Part shown: in pieces, positions 10,601-19,660 of the stretch | Layout of the letters: every line of letters begins with the position of its first letter | How positions within the stretch are numbered: the first letter of the stretch is position 1 | Assembly: GCA_947561395.2 (NCBI GenBank) | Contig: OX387183.1 | Location: 27,516,853-27,580,852, forward strand | From: Buxus sempervirens | Taxonomy: Eukaryota; Streptophyta; Magnoliopsida; Buxales; Buxaceae | DNA: 64,000 bases | Direction: 5' to 3' | Notes under the pieces: generated by a model | Databases searched by the model: none | Told to the model about the DNA's origin: nothing | Seen by the model: the letters and a program-made list of their open reading frames with translations, nothing else | Program-made: the position numbers and the translations under genes

Positions 10601-10681
10601 ATTGTAGCTCCTGGCATTGACCAAGCGGGGATTCGGGGCCTTGACTTGTAGATACCCCTTTTTCAGCAAGGTAGGCAGCAA
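7481..10681 (-). CDS. Element A gag C-terminus, aspartic protease and G-patch region
   Basis: A 1066-codon frame with no ATG of its own at the 5' end (TTG at 10681), continuous in sense with gag. Near residue 32 is a zinc-knuckle-like CEYHSGAPGHHTNRC, usual at the gag/pro boundary of Tat/Ogre elements. A long disordered Pro/Ser/Glu-rich stretch follows. The retropepsin-like protease is at about residues 520-660, with active-site loop MIDNGSALNI near 547 (D-N-G-S in place of the common D-T/S-G) and the later LLIGRPWL. A G-patch-like segment, GLRAGEGLGKYKQG, lies near residue 717; G-patches bind RNA or activate helicases in other proteins and occur in some retroelement proteases. The last about 150 residues are proline-rich. 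The gag frame ends at 10663 in another phase, and one missing A in an A-run near 10717 would explain the break. Confidence 0.88.
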   Translation of the reverse strand: MLPTLLKKGYLQVKAPNPRLVNARSYNAAERCEYHSGAPGHHTNRCWDLRHDIRDLIDSKRITVDPPAPPAQTPAAGVITNPLPDHSRASTSRTANQVRSNQGNGPFDPSVLIGRPGQAVKVQLQAEIRPKAASVKERADVYICVIEDEPQSSEEVTGPWNPVQCGWISDSPSPPRREGVGSSSGLKIRDRPQISEASVGSSRVPPQLSTGWPPEGMSATSGPHPYLVDSTSSSSLESNPAPLPYNVHEWFAPHHAAEEEEPPATPELVNLPDPYESSDESADTDSDGISVEGSKTVNVIEEDDGGSPMDLPLVHFHSPTDPEFFYTTPLPNLPTLNLHDIMDFPPQDPFFLSFEPPTLNLSQLSLEPPSYRAAPPPLYRQAATTITTETEIDRITRSCRCINTNPPPAPEEGTGAEVRRKEKGKDVVTEPPQTPKNKGRATEEEVIDLHHSVSTPEYDLLQQLNKVPAQISIMRLLIDSEKHRAVLMKVLGDAHVPKSIEPEQLGAVVSVIMAPQAISFSAADLPPEGCDHTEPLYITVKCGDLIVKRAMIDNGSALNICPMRTFHSLQLNPSLIKPSAHNVRGFDNARRDSLGEVTLETVIADRPFTMEFELMDINASFNLLIGRPWLHQAGAVSSTLHRMIRFVSGNELITVHAEDHQEFERVGVPYVDYKLPTALNFQAVEMVQVNNIPEPKRRERLSKRSREIMFSAADCADWGLRAGEGLGKYKQGIKTAIRPCEQTTGFGLGFKPRPEDYSRLLGNRAERKRARIEGRDPHWPIYVHGNLYHNFTNMEHEASRAIENIVPQGWGDEFLDAPATEEDNLQVLAQMFWEESPTMEMIEEAIEADPLASEGSADNLPALVALESVEDMTMAFAPLEEPIIPEGIPVLPIAATETPPAAPTEKSKEEGPIMYICMMEGRDSSGAPSRRQRSPPPPPYIPHPGTRDGLNQMFRSMPQVLGPVPTEIYHSTYGKWAPPAYSSTAHGIPTRIPVAFAASRIDRADGSPSPMHRPKRRYPWPFLSVEYGWEYHQSLAHSQKGARTSQWDAQRMIPSTYLLTTAPTWY

Positions 10682-11943
10682 CTCCGCAGGTGCATAAGGG
10701 AGGGGGTGAAAACCCGTTTCATCCTAGCCTCCATCTCTTCTCTTGTCTTTCTTACCCCTTGGTAAGCAGCCTGCCCAGTCCCTTGAGGCACTACTGCTTC
10801 TGGTCTCTGGGAGAAATGGTGCGGTGGTGCAGGGTGCACATAGTTCACTGCCTGCTGATCTTGTCTCCTAGGCTCTTGCCCCTGACCTCTGCCACCTAGT
10901 CCTGCTATCGGTCTTCTCGGTGCGGCACTCTGCCCACTGCCATCTATCTTTCCGGCCTTCACTGCGTCTTCGATTCGGTCTGCAGTCAAGATCAGGTCAT
11001 TGAAGTTCGATGTACTTTGCCCCAGCAGCAGGGTGAAGAATGGCTGTCCCAATGATGCGATAAACAGCGACGTCATTTCTTGTTCCAGCAATGGTGGCTG
11101 TACCAGTGTTGCCAACTCCTTCCAGCATTTGGCGTATTCTCTTACTGACTCATGGCTTTTCTTGGTCAATCTCTGCAACTCTGCCCTAGTTTGCACAATC
11201 TGACTGTTCAGGCGGTACTGCTGGATGAAGATGGCTACCAGGTCGTTCCATGTCTTGATTTTGGCCTTGTCTAAACTCAGGAACCAAGAGTAAGCGGCCC
11301 CGGTTAGTGACTTTTGGAAGAACTGCACCATGATCATTTCTTCCTTGGCATATTGGCACATGTCGCCTGAATATGACCTTAAGTGGTTCAGTGGGCACCC
11401 GGTGCCGTCTAACTGGTGCAACTCAGGGCATTTGAACTTAGCCGGGAGTTGTATGTCTGAAAAGAAGCAGAGGCTTTCCAGGGTAGCCTCACTCTGCACC
11501 GTATTGGGTTGGAGCTGTTTGAGTTGCTCCTTCAGGGCGGCCATTTCAGCTCGGTTTTCTTCTCTTACTGCCGTCAGCTTTTCCTCAAACTGCACCTCCT
11601 GTGTTCTGTACCAGTCTTCATCACCTTGTCCCAGATGGATGGGCAGAAACTGATCCTGTTTAGCAACATGGAATGGGGGCGCTGGCGGTGGTGGTGCTAG
11701 GGGAGGGGGATTCATCGGACGTGGCGGCGGCGCTACCTCTGCCTGTGGCGGGAACTGCGGTTGCGGCTGCTGATTAACCGGTGCCCCTTCTGGGCCCTGC
11801 CTCAGTTCTCTCAATTCAGTCATCAGCTCTTGGATGATCGAACCCATGCTATCCATTTTCTGTTGCATCTCATTTACCACTTGGGCATGGCTGGACTCTG
11901 CCTGATGTTGCCCTGGCGGCGTCTGTTCTCCTTGCTGTTCCAT
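10663..11943 (-). CDS. Element A gag (capsid/nucleocapsid precursor)
   Basis: Structural protein that packages the element RNA. The start is taken at 11943 (MEQQGEQTPPGQ); the open frame extends to 12159, but the added part is a basic, non-conserved lead. An N-terminal coiled-coil stretch (VVNEMQQKMDSMGSIIQELM) is followed by a Pro-rich linker, then the conserved retrotransposon gag domain, recognised from LTGAAYSWFLSLDKAKIKTW, FIQQYRLN and LQRLTKKSHESVREYAKCW. The C-terminus is glycine/arginine-rich (RPIAGLGGRGQGQ). Its last about 15 residues are out of phase with the following protease frame, where sense coding continues. It lies after two blocks of tandem repeats that separate it from ORF1. 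Confidence 0.88.
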   Translation of the reverse strand: MEQQGEQTPPGQHQAESSHAQVVNEMQQKMDSMGSIIQELMTELRELRQGPEGAPVNQQPQPQFPPQAEVAPPPRPMNPPPLAPPPPAPPFHVAKQDQFLPIHLGQGDEDWYRTQEVQFEEKLTAVREENRAEMAALKEQLKQLQPNTVQSEATLESLCFFSDIQLPAKFKCPELHQLDGTGCPLNHLRSYSGDMCQYAKEEMIMVQFFQKSLTGAAYSWFLSLDKAKIKTWNDLVAIFIQQYRLNSQIVQTRAELQRLTKKSHESVREYAKCWKELATLVQPPLLEQEMTSLFIASLGQPFFTLLLGQSTSNFNDLILTADRIEDAVKAGKIDGSGQSAAPRRPIAGLGGRGQGQEPRRQDQQAVNYVHPAPPHHFSQRPEAVVPQGTGQAAYQGVRKTREEMEARMKRVFTPSLMHLRSCCLPC

Positions 11944-12134
11944 ATCGAGTCTTCTCCTCGATCTTAGTAGGTACGAGCTTCTGAAAGCAATTTTGGTGCC
12001 TGGGGAACAGTTAGCAGGCATTAGTGCGATGTCACACGAATTGATTGTACAATTTATCCGGTTTATTTCTTTTTTGTGTTTTCTGATATGTTTTCTGACT
12101 AACTGATCTATTTTAGCTACCCTATGGTAACAAG

Positions 12135-12690
12135 GGAAGAGAACCTGAATGAATTTCAAATGAAAACGGATCTATTTTAGACGCCCGGAAGCAACTGGGA
12201 AAGAGAGCCCTAGTGACCGAATCTGTTTTAGCCATTTGGCAAGGGGAGAGAACCTGGATGAATTTTAACTGAAAACTGATCTATTTTAGACGCTCGGAAG
12301 CGACTGGGAAAGAGAACCCTAGTGACCGAATCTGTTTTAGCCATTTGGCAAGGGAAGAGAACCTGGATGAATTTTAACTGAAAACTGATCTATTTTAGAC
12401 GCTCGGAAGCGACTGGGAAAGAGAACCCTAGTGACCGAATCTGTTTTAGCCATTTGGCAAAGGAAGAGAACCTGGATGAATTTTAACTGAAAACTGATCT
12501 ATTTTAGACGCTCGGAAGCGACTGGGAAAGAGAACCCTAGTGACCGAATCTGTTTTAGCCATTTGGCAAGGGAAGAGAACCTGGATGAATTTTAACTGAA
12601 AACTGATCTATTTTAGACGCTCGGAATCGACTGGGAAAGAGAACCCTAGTGACCGAATCTGTTTTAGCCATTTGGCAAGGGAAGAGAACC
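12135..12690 (-). repeat. Five 109-bp tandem repeats between ORF1 and gag
   Basis: The start AACCTG(G/A)ATGAATTT recurs at 12142, 12251, 12360, 12469 and 12578, and a partial copy begins at 12687: an exact period of 109 bp with very few differences. The near identity means recent expansion. It lies immediately upstream of gag in element orientation, in the RNA leader of that frame. Confidence 0.93.
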
Positions 12691-12779
12691 TTCAATTAAA
12701 AGGGGTTTCGTTTGAGCTCAGAATCACGGGGGTGGACCAATGCAGGGTCTCCGCAGGGGGTGAGCTGAAAAGCAGCACC

Positions 12780-13265
12780 CAGGCGTACCTCAGCCAATCT
12801 CCAGTTCACTCACTGGCGGCTTTGGCGCCAAGTTTCGGCTAGTAGTTCCCGGGCGTGCCTTAGTTAGTCGTTGGTTTAATCACCATTGACTTCGGCGCCT
12901 CACAAAAGGGAAGGCTATACCAGGACGCTCATCCACCAAACGGTTCAACCACCGAAGGCTTCAGTGCCCCAAGATTTCGGCTAGTAGTACCCGGATGCTC
13001 CGCAGCCAATATCCGATTCAACCACCGGCGGCTTTGGTGTCACTAAATGGGGTAGGCTATGCCAGGACGCTCCTCCACCAATCTCCGACTCATCCGTCGG
13101 CGGCTTCGGTGCCCTAAGATTTCGGCTAGTAGTTCCCGGGCGTGCCTTAGCTAGTCGTTGGTTTAATCACCATTGACTTCGGCGCCTCACAAAGGGGAAG
13201 GCTATACCAGGACGCTCATCCACCAAACGGTTCAACCACCGAAGGCTTCAGTGCCCCAAAGGCTG
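12780..13265 (-). repeat. About 143-bp diverged tandem repeats upstream of gag
   Basis: TTCGGCTAGTAGT recurs at 12834, 12976 and 13121, with linked GGACGCTC, CACC(A/G)(A/C)(A/C)GG and GGCTTCGGTGCC segments. The first and third units are closer to each other (period 287) than to the middle one. Non-coding; part of the spacer between ORF1 and gag. Confidence 0.8.
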
Positions 13266-13607
13266 GACCGAATGACCTTGGAAAGATACAGACGGGTGTG
13301 ATCTGAGCTCAGGGTCTTGGGTGTTTTTAGACACTTGCTGGGTTCTTTGCGATCTCAATGGGAGAGATGCAGACAAGAAGAATAAGGTGATCGCAGTGAC
13401 CGGGCATAACGCCATTATTTGAGAAGAGGTGGTCTGTTGGAGACCGAGTTGCCCTATTGGAGGGGATTAATTCTTTCATTTCATGTTTTTGTCTTGTTAA
13501 GTTTGAACAATCGCAATAGAGAAAAATAACTTCATGCTTCAATTTAAAAGGCGCCGCAGCGGCGCAAAATACATCATGCTTGTCATAAAATACAGTAAAA
13601 CCAAAGT

Positions 13608-15115
13608 CTAGCTAGGTTGGTCATCATCATAGTGGGAGGACACGTCTTGCCTCCTCAAGGCTCGCAGAAGCTTGTTCCGCAGATGTCGGTCCTCCTCAGC
13701 GCGCTTGCGCTCTAATTCCATCTCATGTTGCAAGGCCGTATTGGCCTGCCTACTCTCCTGTTCCGAATCCACATAAGCTGAATGAATACGGGAGTGGGTC
13801 TCCTGTAGCTCGGCCACCCTGTCCCTATATGTGTTAGGGGGCGGAGCTGGAATGTCGCTCGAAGCGACAGGCTGAAGGGGTGGAGGGCCATCCTGTCCCA
13901 ACTCCCGAGCCATCCACTGCTCGTAGTCTCGAAACTGTGATCCGGTGAAGACATCCTCTAGGTATACGCATACCGTCTTCCACTCTGCCAACAACTGTGT
14001 CCTCAATCCTTTGGTGAGCGGACCGATCAGACTGCTTAGGTTGTCCTGGATCGGGATTCCCTGAGGTTTTCCAAACTGTCTCAGAACCCGAATCAGATAG
14101 TATGGCATAGCATGGGTAAGACCTATCAAGGCAAGTCCCTCTCTCTTCTTGAAAGCTATGATGGGGGTGTAGAGGACGTTGTATGTGCCCCACCATCGAA
14201 TGTCCGTTTCTCTCTTCAAGTGGAGAAAGTGGTTAAACCAATCCTTACGAGTTAGTAGGTCGGGTTGGATCTCTCTTTGAGCCAACCAATGAATGTTGTC
14301 TCGGACTAGGCCGTAATGTGCGCTGACAGGTGATGACACCATCAGGTGGTCTTGGAGCCAAATGTAGAGGAGGGGGCGCACCCTTGAAACCTTCGGGTTC
14401 CACGTTTGGACAAAGTTAGGGAGTGGAACAGTTGAGCTAGGATCAGTGGCATGATTCGGTATCCTGCCCTGAGTTGATCCACAATTTCCATGAGGGCCAA
14501 ATTAATGGTGTCTCCCCCAATTGGAAAGAAGATCTGCGACAGAACCACGAGGGTGAAGGCGTCCAACCAAGCCCGGGGTCTTTCCTGCTTTTTGTTTCTT
14601 ATCTTTTCAGCAAGGAATGTTTTGGAGACCCTGGTGAATGCCTTGTCACCTCCTAAGGTCTGGAATTCTCCCCTTGAGAGGCCGAAGAAAGTACAAGCTT
14701 CATTCTTGTAGCTATCTTTGAGGCTCGGCCTAGCGGGTTCTCCCAAGTCGCGAAATCGGAGGAACAAGTCAAGTTCCTCAATTGTGGGAGTCAACTCATT
14801 GATCCCGAATCGAAATACTGACAACTGGGAATCCCAGAAAAGCAGGGCTGCTTGGATCATATACCAGTTGATTGGCACTTTTAACAGGGACAAAGTCTGT
14901 CCCATGTGGTATTTGTGCTCCCATTCAGTCTGCTCACTCCCTCGGAGCTGCTCTGTCCAAGAACGGATCCAGGGGGTATCCCAGGCGCACTTCTCTATCC
15001 TAGGGAAACGGGTTCTCTCGGTTGAGGATAAGGACGCCATGCCAACTATCCGATCGAATTTCCAAATCAATTTGAGGTTCCACATCAAACTCCCAATTAG
15101 TTCTAAGACATGCAT
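13608..15115 (-). pseudogene. Element A ORF1, broken by a frameshift
   Basis: An extra frame between the leader and gag, as in Ogre-type Gypsy elements. The likely start is the ATG at 15040 (MASLSSTERTRFPRIEKC); the open frame reaches 15115. The first part, to 14342, contains FWDSQLSVFRFGINELTPT and EELDLFLRF. The second part (14381-13608, other phase) contains LLYIWLQDHLM, WGTYNVLYTPI and a C-terminal coiled coil rich in Glu/Arg (MELERKRAEEDRHLRNK). The two overlap at 14342-14381 and a one-base indel near 14400 explains the break. These motifs resemble plant proteins annotated as DUF7745 or plant-mobile-domain-like; this is recalled, not searched. Its function in Ogre elements is not known. 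Confidence 0.75.
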
Positions 15116-16560
15116 AACAAAAGACTAACTATTTAGCAGTTCTAACATGCTTTCAAAAATAAAGCCGAAATTAAAGCAGTGCAGAATTTAACTCAGGCAC
15201 ACATGGTGTGTGGTCCTAAGGGTTGGAGCCAATGAAGGCGCGACTCCTAGACATACTTGTGTAGAGGAGCACTCTCAAGTCCCAATCAGTCTTTCTGTCT
15301 TTCATCTGTTCTTTCATCTGCTTTCGGTGCCGGACCGCTGCAAAAGTTACAACTTGCCATCAAGGGCGAAAATTTACAAGATATTCATAAAACTGCAAAG
15401 AATTCATCTTTAAGGCTATTGGGAGCCAAAAGGACGGGTACAAATTGCTTCTGAAGTAGGTAGGCTGAAAATCCCTAGATCTAGGGTTTAGTGCCCCTGT
15501 GCTGATCTGGCATGCTCTCATCTGCTTGTCTGATCTCTCCGGCTTTCATCTGCTCTAAAAAGACCAACCCGGACTTGAAGTGCTCCTAGCGGACTCTAAT
15601 GGGTGAGGGCCCATAGCGCATAGGACTCCATGCATGGATCTGGGGTGGTTCCCCTGATCAAAGTTAGGTTAGCTTCCTAAATTAGGGCTAAGGCAGCCCA
15701 TGATCTAGGGTTTACTCCATTTAATGCAAAAGGTGGGGGTTGCTGCCCCTAATGGACTCTGAATTTTATTCCAATTTTATTCATCATTCACATCCTACTC
15801 ACCCTCTCATGCTCAACGCAAGGTTTGTTCAGAAACGTTAGGTGGGGAAGGATACCCAGCCCGAGACATAAGCCTACAAGGGTCTGGACCAGTACTAGAT
15901 CCCCGCGTGCCACGGCAAGAAACCAGTGGTGCTAGTGGACTCCAGAAACTGGGGGGATGGGTTTACCCTGCTTTCCCCGGCAAGCCACGGGAGCGTAGGT
16001 GCTAATACCATCCCAAAGATCAATTTATAGTAAGAAGAAGGGTAGGCTGCTAGAGAGGTCTAAGTTTTGGTAAATGAGTTGCAATATCCGCTTCTCTCGT
16101 CTACAAAAGGTCGGATCATTCACGCATCCTCCCTCGTGCGTGTCACCTCACGCAGTTATATCACACAAAATGCGGGAATTGAAACCTACATTTACGCCAT
16201 CATCCATCCACCGTGTGGTGGTGTGCCCGTGTGTGCAGTTGGGCTGCGTGCTGTGCCTATACGGGTGAGTTTTGTCTGGATCTAGGTGATACAGGAATCC
16301 CTACTGCCTTGCATAGTAAAGTGCAGAATTGGCACGTTTTACGATGTCCTGGGAGAATCCCCAGGTAAGTGGAGGGTCACAGGGGACCACTTAAATTCCA
16401 CTTGCCTTAGGCAATTATCGCGTCCTTATGACAGGACTCCCCAGGATTACGTATTTACGCGTATTCCGTACCTTGCTAAACGGGGCAGCAAGAGTTCCTA
16501 AACGTCACCTAAGTCCCTCTTAAGCTGACTCGGTCCTAAACAGGGTCCTACTGGGCTGAG
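15116..16560 (-). other. 5' leader of element A
   Basis: About 1.4 kb between the PBS and ORF1. No frame of note on either strand. It carries several TCTAGGGTTTA stretches (15470-15720). Presumably the packaging/translation leader of the genomic RNA; nothing more specific is visible. Confidence 0.6.
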
Positions 16561-16581
16561 TGGTCCCCAGCGGAGTCGCCA
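16561..16581 (-). other. Primer-binding site of element A (tRNA-Arg type)
   Basis: The minus strand reads TGGCGACTCCGCTGGGGAC, three bases from the LTR edge at 16585. It begins with TGG, the complement of a tRNA CCA end, and is very like the TGGCGACTCCACTGGGGA PBS that I recall as tRNA-Arg for Ogre/Tat elements. The position confirms both element orientation and LTR edge. Confidence 0.8.
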
Positions 16582-17636
16582 GGCTGTGCGCGCGTGGGAA
16601 ACGCGGCACGGGGTAAATGGGAGTCGCCACCGCCTGATGGGGTGCAGGCGGACACCTGGGTGCCTAATCTTGTCTAATTAGGGCTCTTGGTCTGCGGCTT
16701 GAGATTCTAAGGTTGGTTCTCGGTTGCGGGCTGGGGAAGTCCGTAGACACCCCAATCCACCCCGTCGGATGACGGGTCCCGTGGGTTCCCTATTTTGAGT
16801 CAGCTTTTCTAATTGGTTCTCACCCATTTCCTAATCCCGCATGCTTTTGAACTAAGTCTCTGTGGGACCACCTGAGTGGTGTGGGTCCCTTTAGTAGATT
16901 TTATCTTGATTTATCCTTTAAGTGATCTGGGTCGGTTTGGGTGGGCCCCATTGGAAGGCCCACGGTATCCTTAGTGGGCTTGGGTTAGCCCATTTGCCTT
17001 TGTGGGCCTCTGCCTGAGCCTATGAGGCCCTGTGGACTTTGGAAAATGAATTGGTTTTATTTAGGGTTTAAGTTTTAAACTTAAGTGGCTTTCGTACAAA
17101 TGGTGGGCCGGATCGGTTTGTGGGCCCCTTAGGTGGGCCCACATGGTGGCCAAGGGCATTTTAGACTTTTCTTGTTTATGTTGGGGCCAAAGTGGGCTGG
17201 TCATTGGGCTTGGGGCCCATGATCCCAGCTTTGGGCTTTGAAAGCCCAGTTCCTTGGAAATTAGGGCTTGTGCCCTAACTTGGTTCACTTTGGGGGCTTT
17301 AGCGGGCCCGACAGGCCCTGGCCCATGGTCTCCGCCAAACCACACAATCCAGGCATTCATTCACATCACAAGGTTCGGGCGGGCCGCATTGGGTTTGGCC
17401 CGTCCGATTAAGTTAGTTCAGTTTACTTAGGTTGTTTAATTAGCATGCGTTTGGTTCATTGGGCTTGGTGGGCCCCGTTGGAAGGCCCACAAGTGTGCCT
17501 GGTTGGACCGGTTGGTCCAAGTCCCTTCTTGGGTTTCCGGGTGACCCGGAAACCCTGCTGGTTCTTTGCTTTATGCACAAACCATCACAAAATTTCGGCA
17601 AGAGAACAGAAATATGCAAAAACAGGCTTTCTGTGT

Positions 17637-17780
17637 GTATCCGGCAACTCAGGCCGGATACACTTGTTCTTCAGGTGATCCGGCCTGAGTGACCGGATAC
17701 ACAGAGGCCTTAGGTTATCCGGCCTTAGTTGCCGGATAAGCCTAGGCCTCAGGTGATCCTGCCTGAGTTGCCGGATCACC
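17637..17780. repeat. Palindrome zone 2 in the element A 5' LTR
   Basis: Four or more inverted repeats with the same CCGGATA/TATCCGG arms as zone 1: TATCCGGC..GCCGGATA, GATCCGGCC..ACCGGATAC, TATCCGGCC..GCCGGATA and GATCC(T)GCC..GCCGGATC. They lie about 0.9-1.06 kb downstream of the TATA box in element orientation, inside the transcribed part, so they would fold in the RNA. Confidence 0.8.
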
Positions 17781-18687
17781 CTGGGATTGGCCTTTTTGAG
17801 TTTTGGCCTCTTGGGACTGATCCCAGGGGCTCCCAGGGGCTCCCAGGGGCATGTAGAGGGTGTTGTGGGCTCCTGGATGAGCCCACGTTGGCTCAGACTT
17901 GGGAGAAGCCACACTTGGCTTCTCCTTTTGGTTTTTTTTTTTAGCAAAACCCATGGGGGTTTGGGGGTGATGAAGCATGCTTGCACAAGGAAACAGATCA
18001 TGGGGGGAGGGGAGCATGCTTGGCACTTAGTCATGGCAACACAGCCCCTAGGCAAGCTTATATGCAGCACAAATTTGAGGGAAGGGAAGAGAAGGGGGAT
18101 TACTTCAGGGTTACATCAGATTACATTAAGAAGGAACATGCTCCTTCTGGAAACTACTTAATGTAAACCCATGGTCATCAGCTAAAAGGGATTAAAAATA
18201 TGTGAAGATGAGACCCCCATACTTTCGTAACAGATCCTACTTGACCCTCCCGTTGGTGGATACATCCATGTTATGAAAATGAAGACAAACATATGCCTAA
18301 CATGGTGGGAAGACAACTCCATGCAGAAAGAAAGGAAGCATACAAGAACATTTTTAGAAAAATCTCTATTTATTATATGTTGAATACAATGTGGTAGGGA
18401 ACATACCTGGGGGGTTCTTGAACCCTTGAGCAAGGTGGAGACCTCTCCTTGAGCTTGAACAGCAGCCGGAAGTACCTTCTTTCTCAACAAAACAGCAGCT
18501 CCTCCTTGTTTCAACCAGAGAATGGAAAGGAGAAGAAGGCAAGGGCTGGGATGGCTTTGATCCTTGTTTGGAGGTGAAGGAGGGTTGAGAAGGGTGAGAG
18601 AGAGGGGATTCGGGGTGGGTAGGTGAGAGAAGAGAGCTAGGAAATCAGAAAAACAAAGGCCAACCCCGAACAGGTCTGCTGTTCTGG

Positions 18688-18695
18688 TATTTATA
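18688..18695 (-). promoter_or_regulatory. TATA box of element A 5' LTR
   Basis: The minus strand reads TATAAATA, directly after palindrome zone 1. It would drive the genomic RNA, with transcription starting near 18660. Identified from motif and position only. Confidence 0.6.
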
Positions 18696-18707
18696 AAAAA
18701 CTTAATG

Positions 18708-18952
18708 TATCCGGCAACTCAGACCGGATACATTAAGTCCTCCCCTTATCCGGTCTTGAAGACCGGATACACTGCTACTTCTTTGTATCCGGCAACTCAG
18801 GCCAGATACTGCTTTAATCATTTCGAAAGTTAATTCCGCCGCGAATTTGTCGGCCAAGTGCCGCGGAAATCGCGCGAGAAATCTTTTATATCTGGCCTTC
18901 ATGGCCGGATATGAAGCAGAGACAGTGTATCCGGCCTTCAAGGCCGGATACA
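18708..18952. repeat. Palindrome zone 1 in the element A 5' LTR
   Basis: Five inverted repeats with TATCCGG and CCGGATA arms ending about 13 bp upstream of the TATA box. The last unit (about 18926-18952) is absent from the left LTR, a clean difference of one unit. Confidence 0.85.
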
Positions 18953-19660
18953 AGTTGGAAAATTTACAGAAATGCCCTCGACTTGACCGATTCGACCGAA
19001 ACGACCGATTTGACACTTTTGGATATCTACGGATTGCCCCGTACGAATTTTGGATATTTAAGATTTAGTCTCTGAGATATTTTGCTGCGTTGGCTGCCAC
19101 GTGTGCAGCTTCTGCGCCACGTGCGCAGTTTCTGGCTTTGCTGCCCGGAAACTTCGACAGCTCATATCTCACTCATCTGAACTCTGATTTGAGCAAACTC
19201 AATTGCGTTGAACTCGTATCGGAGCCCTCTATTTAATGACATGAGGCTAAGCACTTGGCACGGATTCCGAGGAAAAGTCAACTTTTGATCTTTCCTCAAG
19301 TTTGACCGCCCTTGGATCCTTCCTCCGGACTCCGATCCCTGCAAACCCAGTTGCGCTGGAATCGTGTCGAGATTCTCTATCCAATGGCATAGATCAAGGA
19401 ATTTGGCACGGAATTCGAGGAAAAGTCAACTCTCGGCTTTCCCTTAAGTTTGACTGCCCTTGGATCCTTCATCCGGACTCCGATTCCTGCAAACCCAGTT
19501 GCGCTGGAACCGTGTCAAGATTCTCTACCCAACGGCATAGAGTGATGCGGCCAAATTCTATTTGATTAAAAGGTCAACTTTTCCACCCCTCCGGGTTTGC
19601 CCTTTTAGCCGAGTTCTGCATTTCTGGCTTTTTGGGGAGCGCAAAAATGAGGTGCTTACA

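Larger units (their letters stand above)
1..19660 (-). mobile_element. Element A: near-complete Tat/Ogre-type Ty3-Gypsy LTR retrotransposon
   Basis: A large minus-strand LTR retrotransposon whose 3' LTR is cut by the window edge. The order in element orientation is 5' LTR, PBS, leader, ORF1, tandem repeats, gag, protease with G-patch, RT, RNase H, a second RNase H, integrase, a long 3' non-coding region and 3' LTR. The extra ORF upstream of gag, the second (plant-type) RNase H, the very long internal region (about 15.1 kb), the LTR of about 3.1 kb and the tRNA-Arg-like PBS together point to the Tat/Ogre lineage of non-chromodomain Gypsy elements. The two LTR copies differ by about 13 substitutions over 1.44 kb (counted by eye) and one 21-bp indel, so insertion was recent. 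The coding region nevertheless carries several lesions (ORF1 frameshift, gag/pro frame break, pro/RT frame break, TAA after RT, early TGA in integrase), so this copy should not be autonomous. The target-site duplication cannot be checked because the left end is outside the window. Confidence 0.93.
16585..19660 (-). repeat. 5' LTR of element A (3076 bp)
   Basis: Runs from TGTGCGCGCG to GTGCTTACA (TG...CA). In element orientation: 148-bp repeats (about 19571-19145), G-boxes (about 19095-19125), palindrome zone 1 (18952-18708), TATA box (18695-18688), then the predicted transcript start, palindrome zone 2 (17780-17637) and a stretch dense in TGGGCC/GGCCCA (about 17560-16900). The first copy in the window (1-1459) pairs with 18181-19660. 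The 21-bp difference is one extra palindrome unit near 18927-18948. Confidence 0.93.

Noticed and set aside
17637..17780. Palindromic repeats as a CRISPR or REP-type array
   Set aside because: The host is a plant; the units are hairpins inside an LTR, repeated in each LTR copy.
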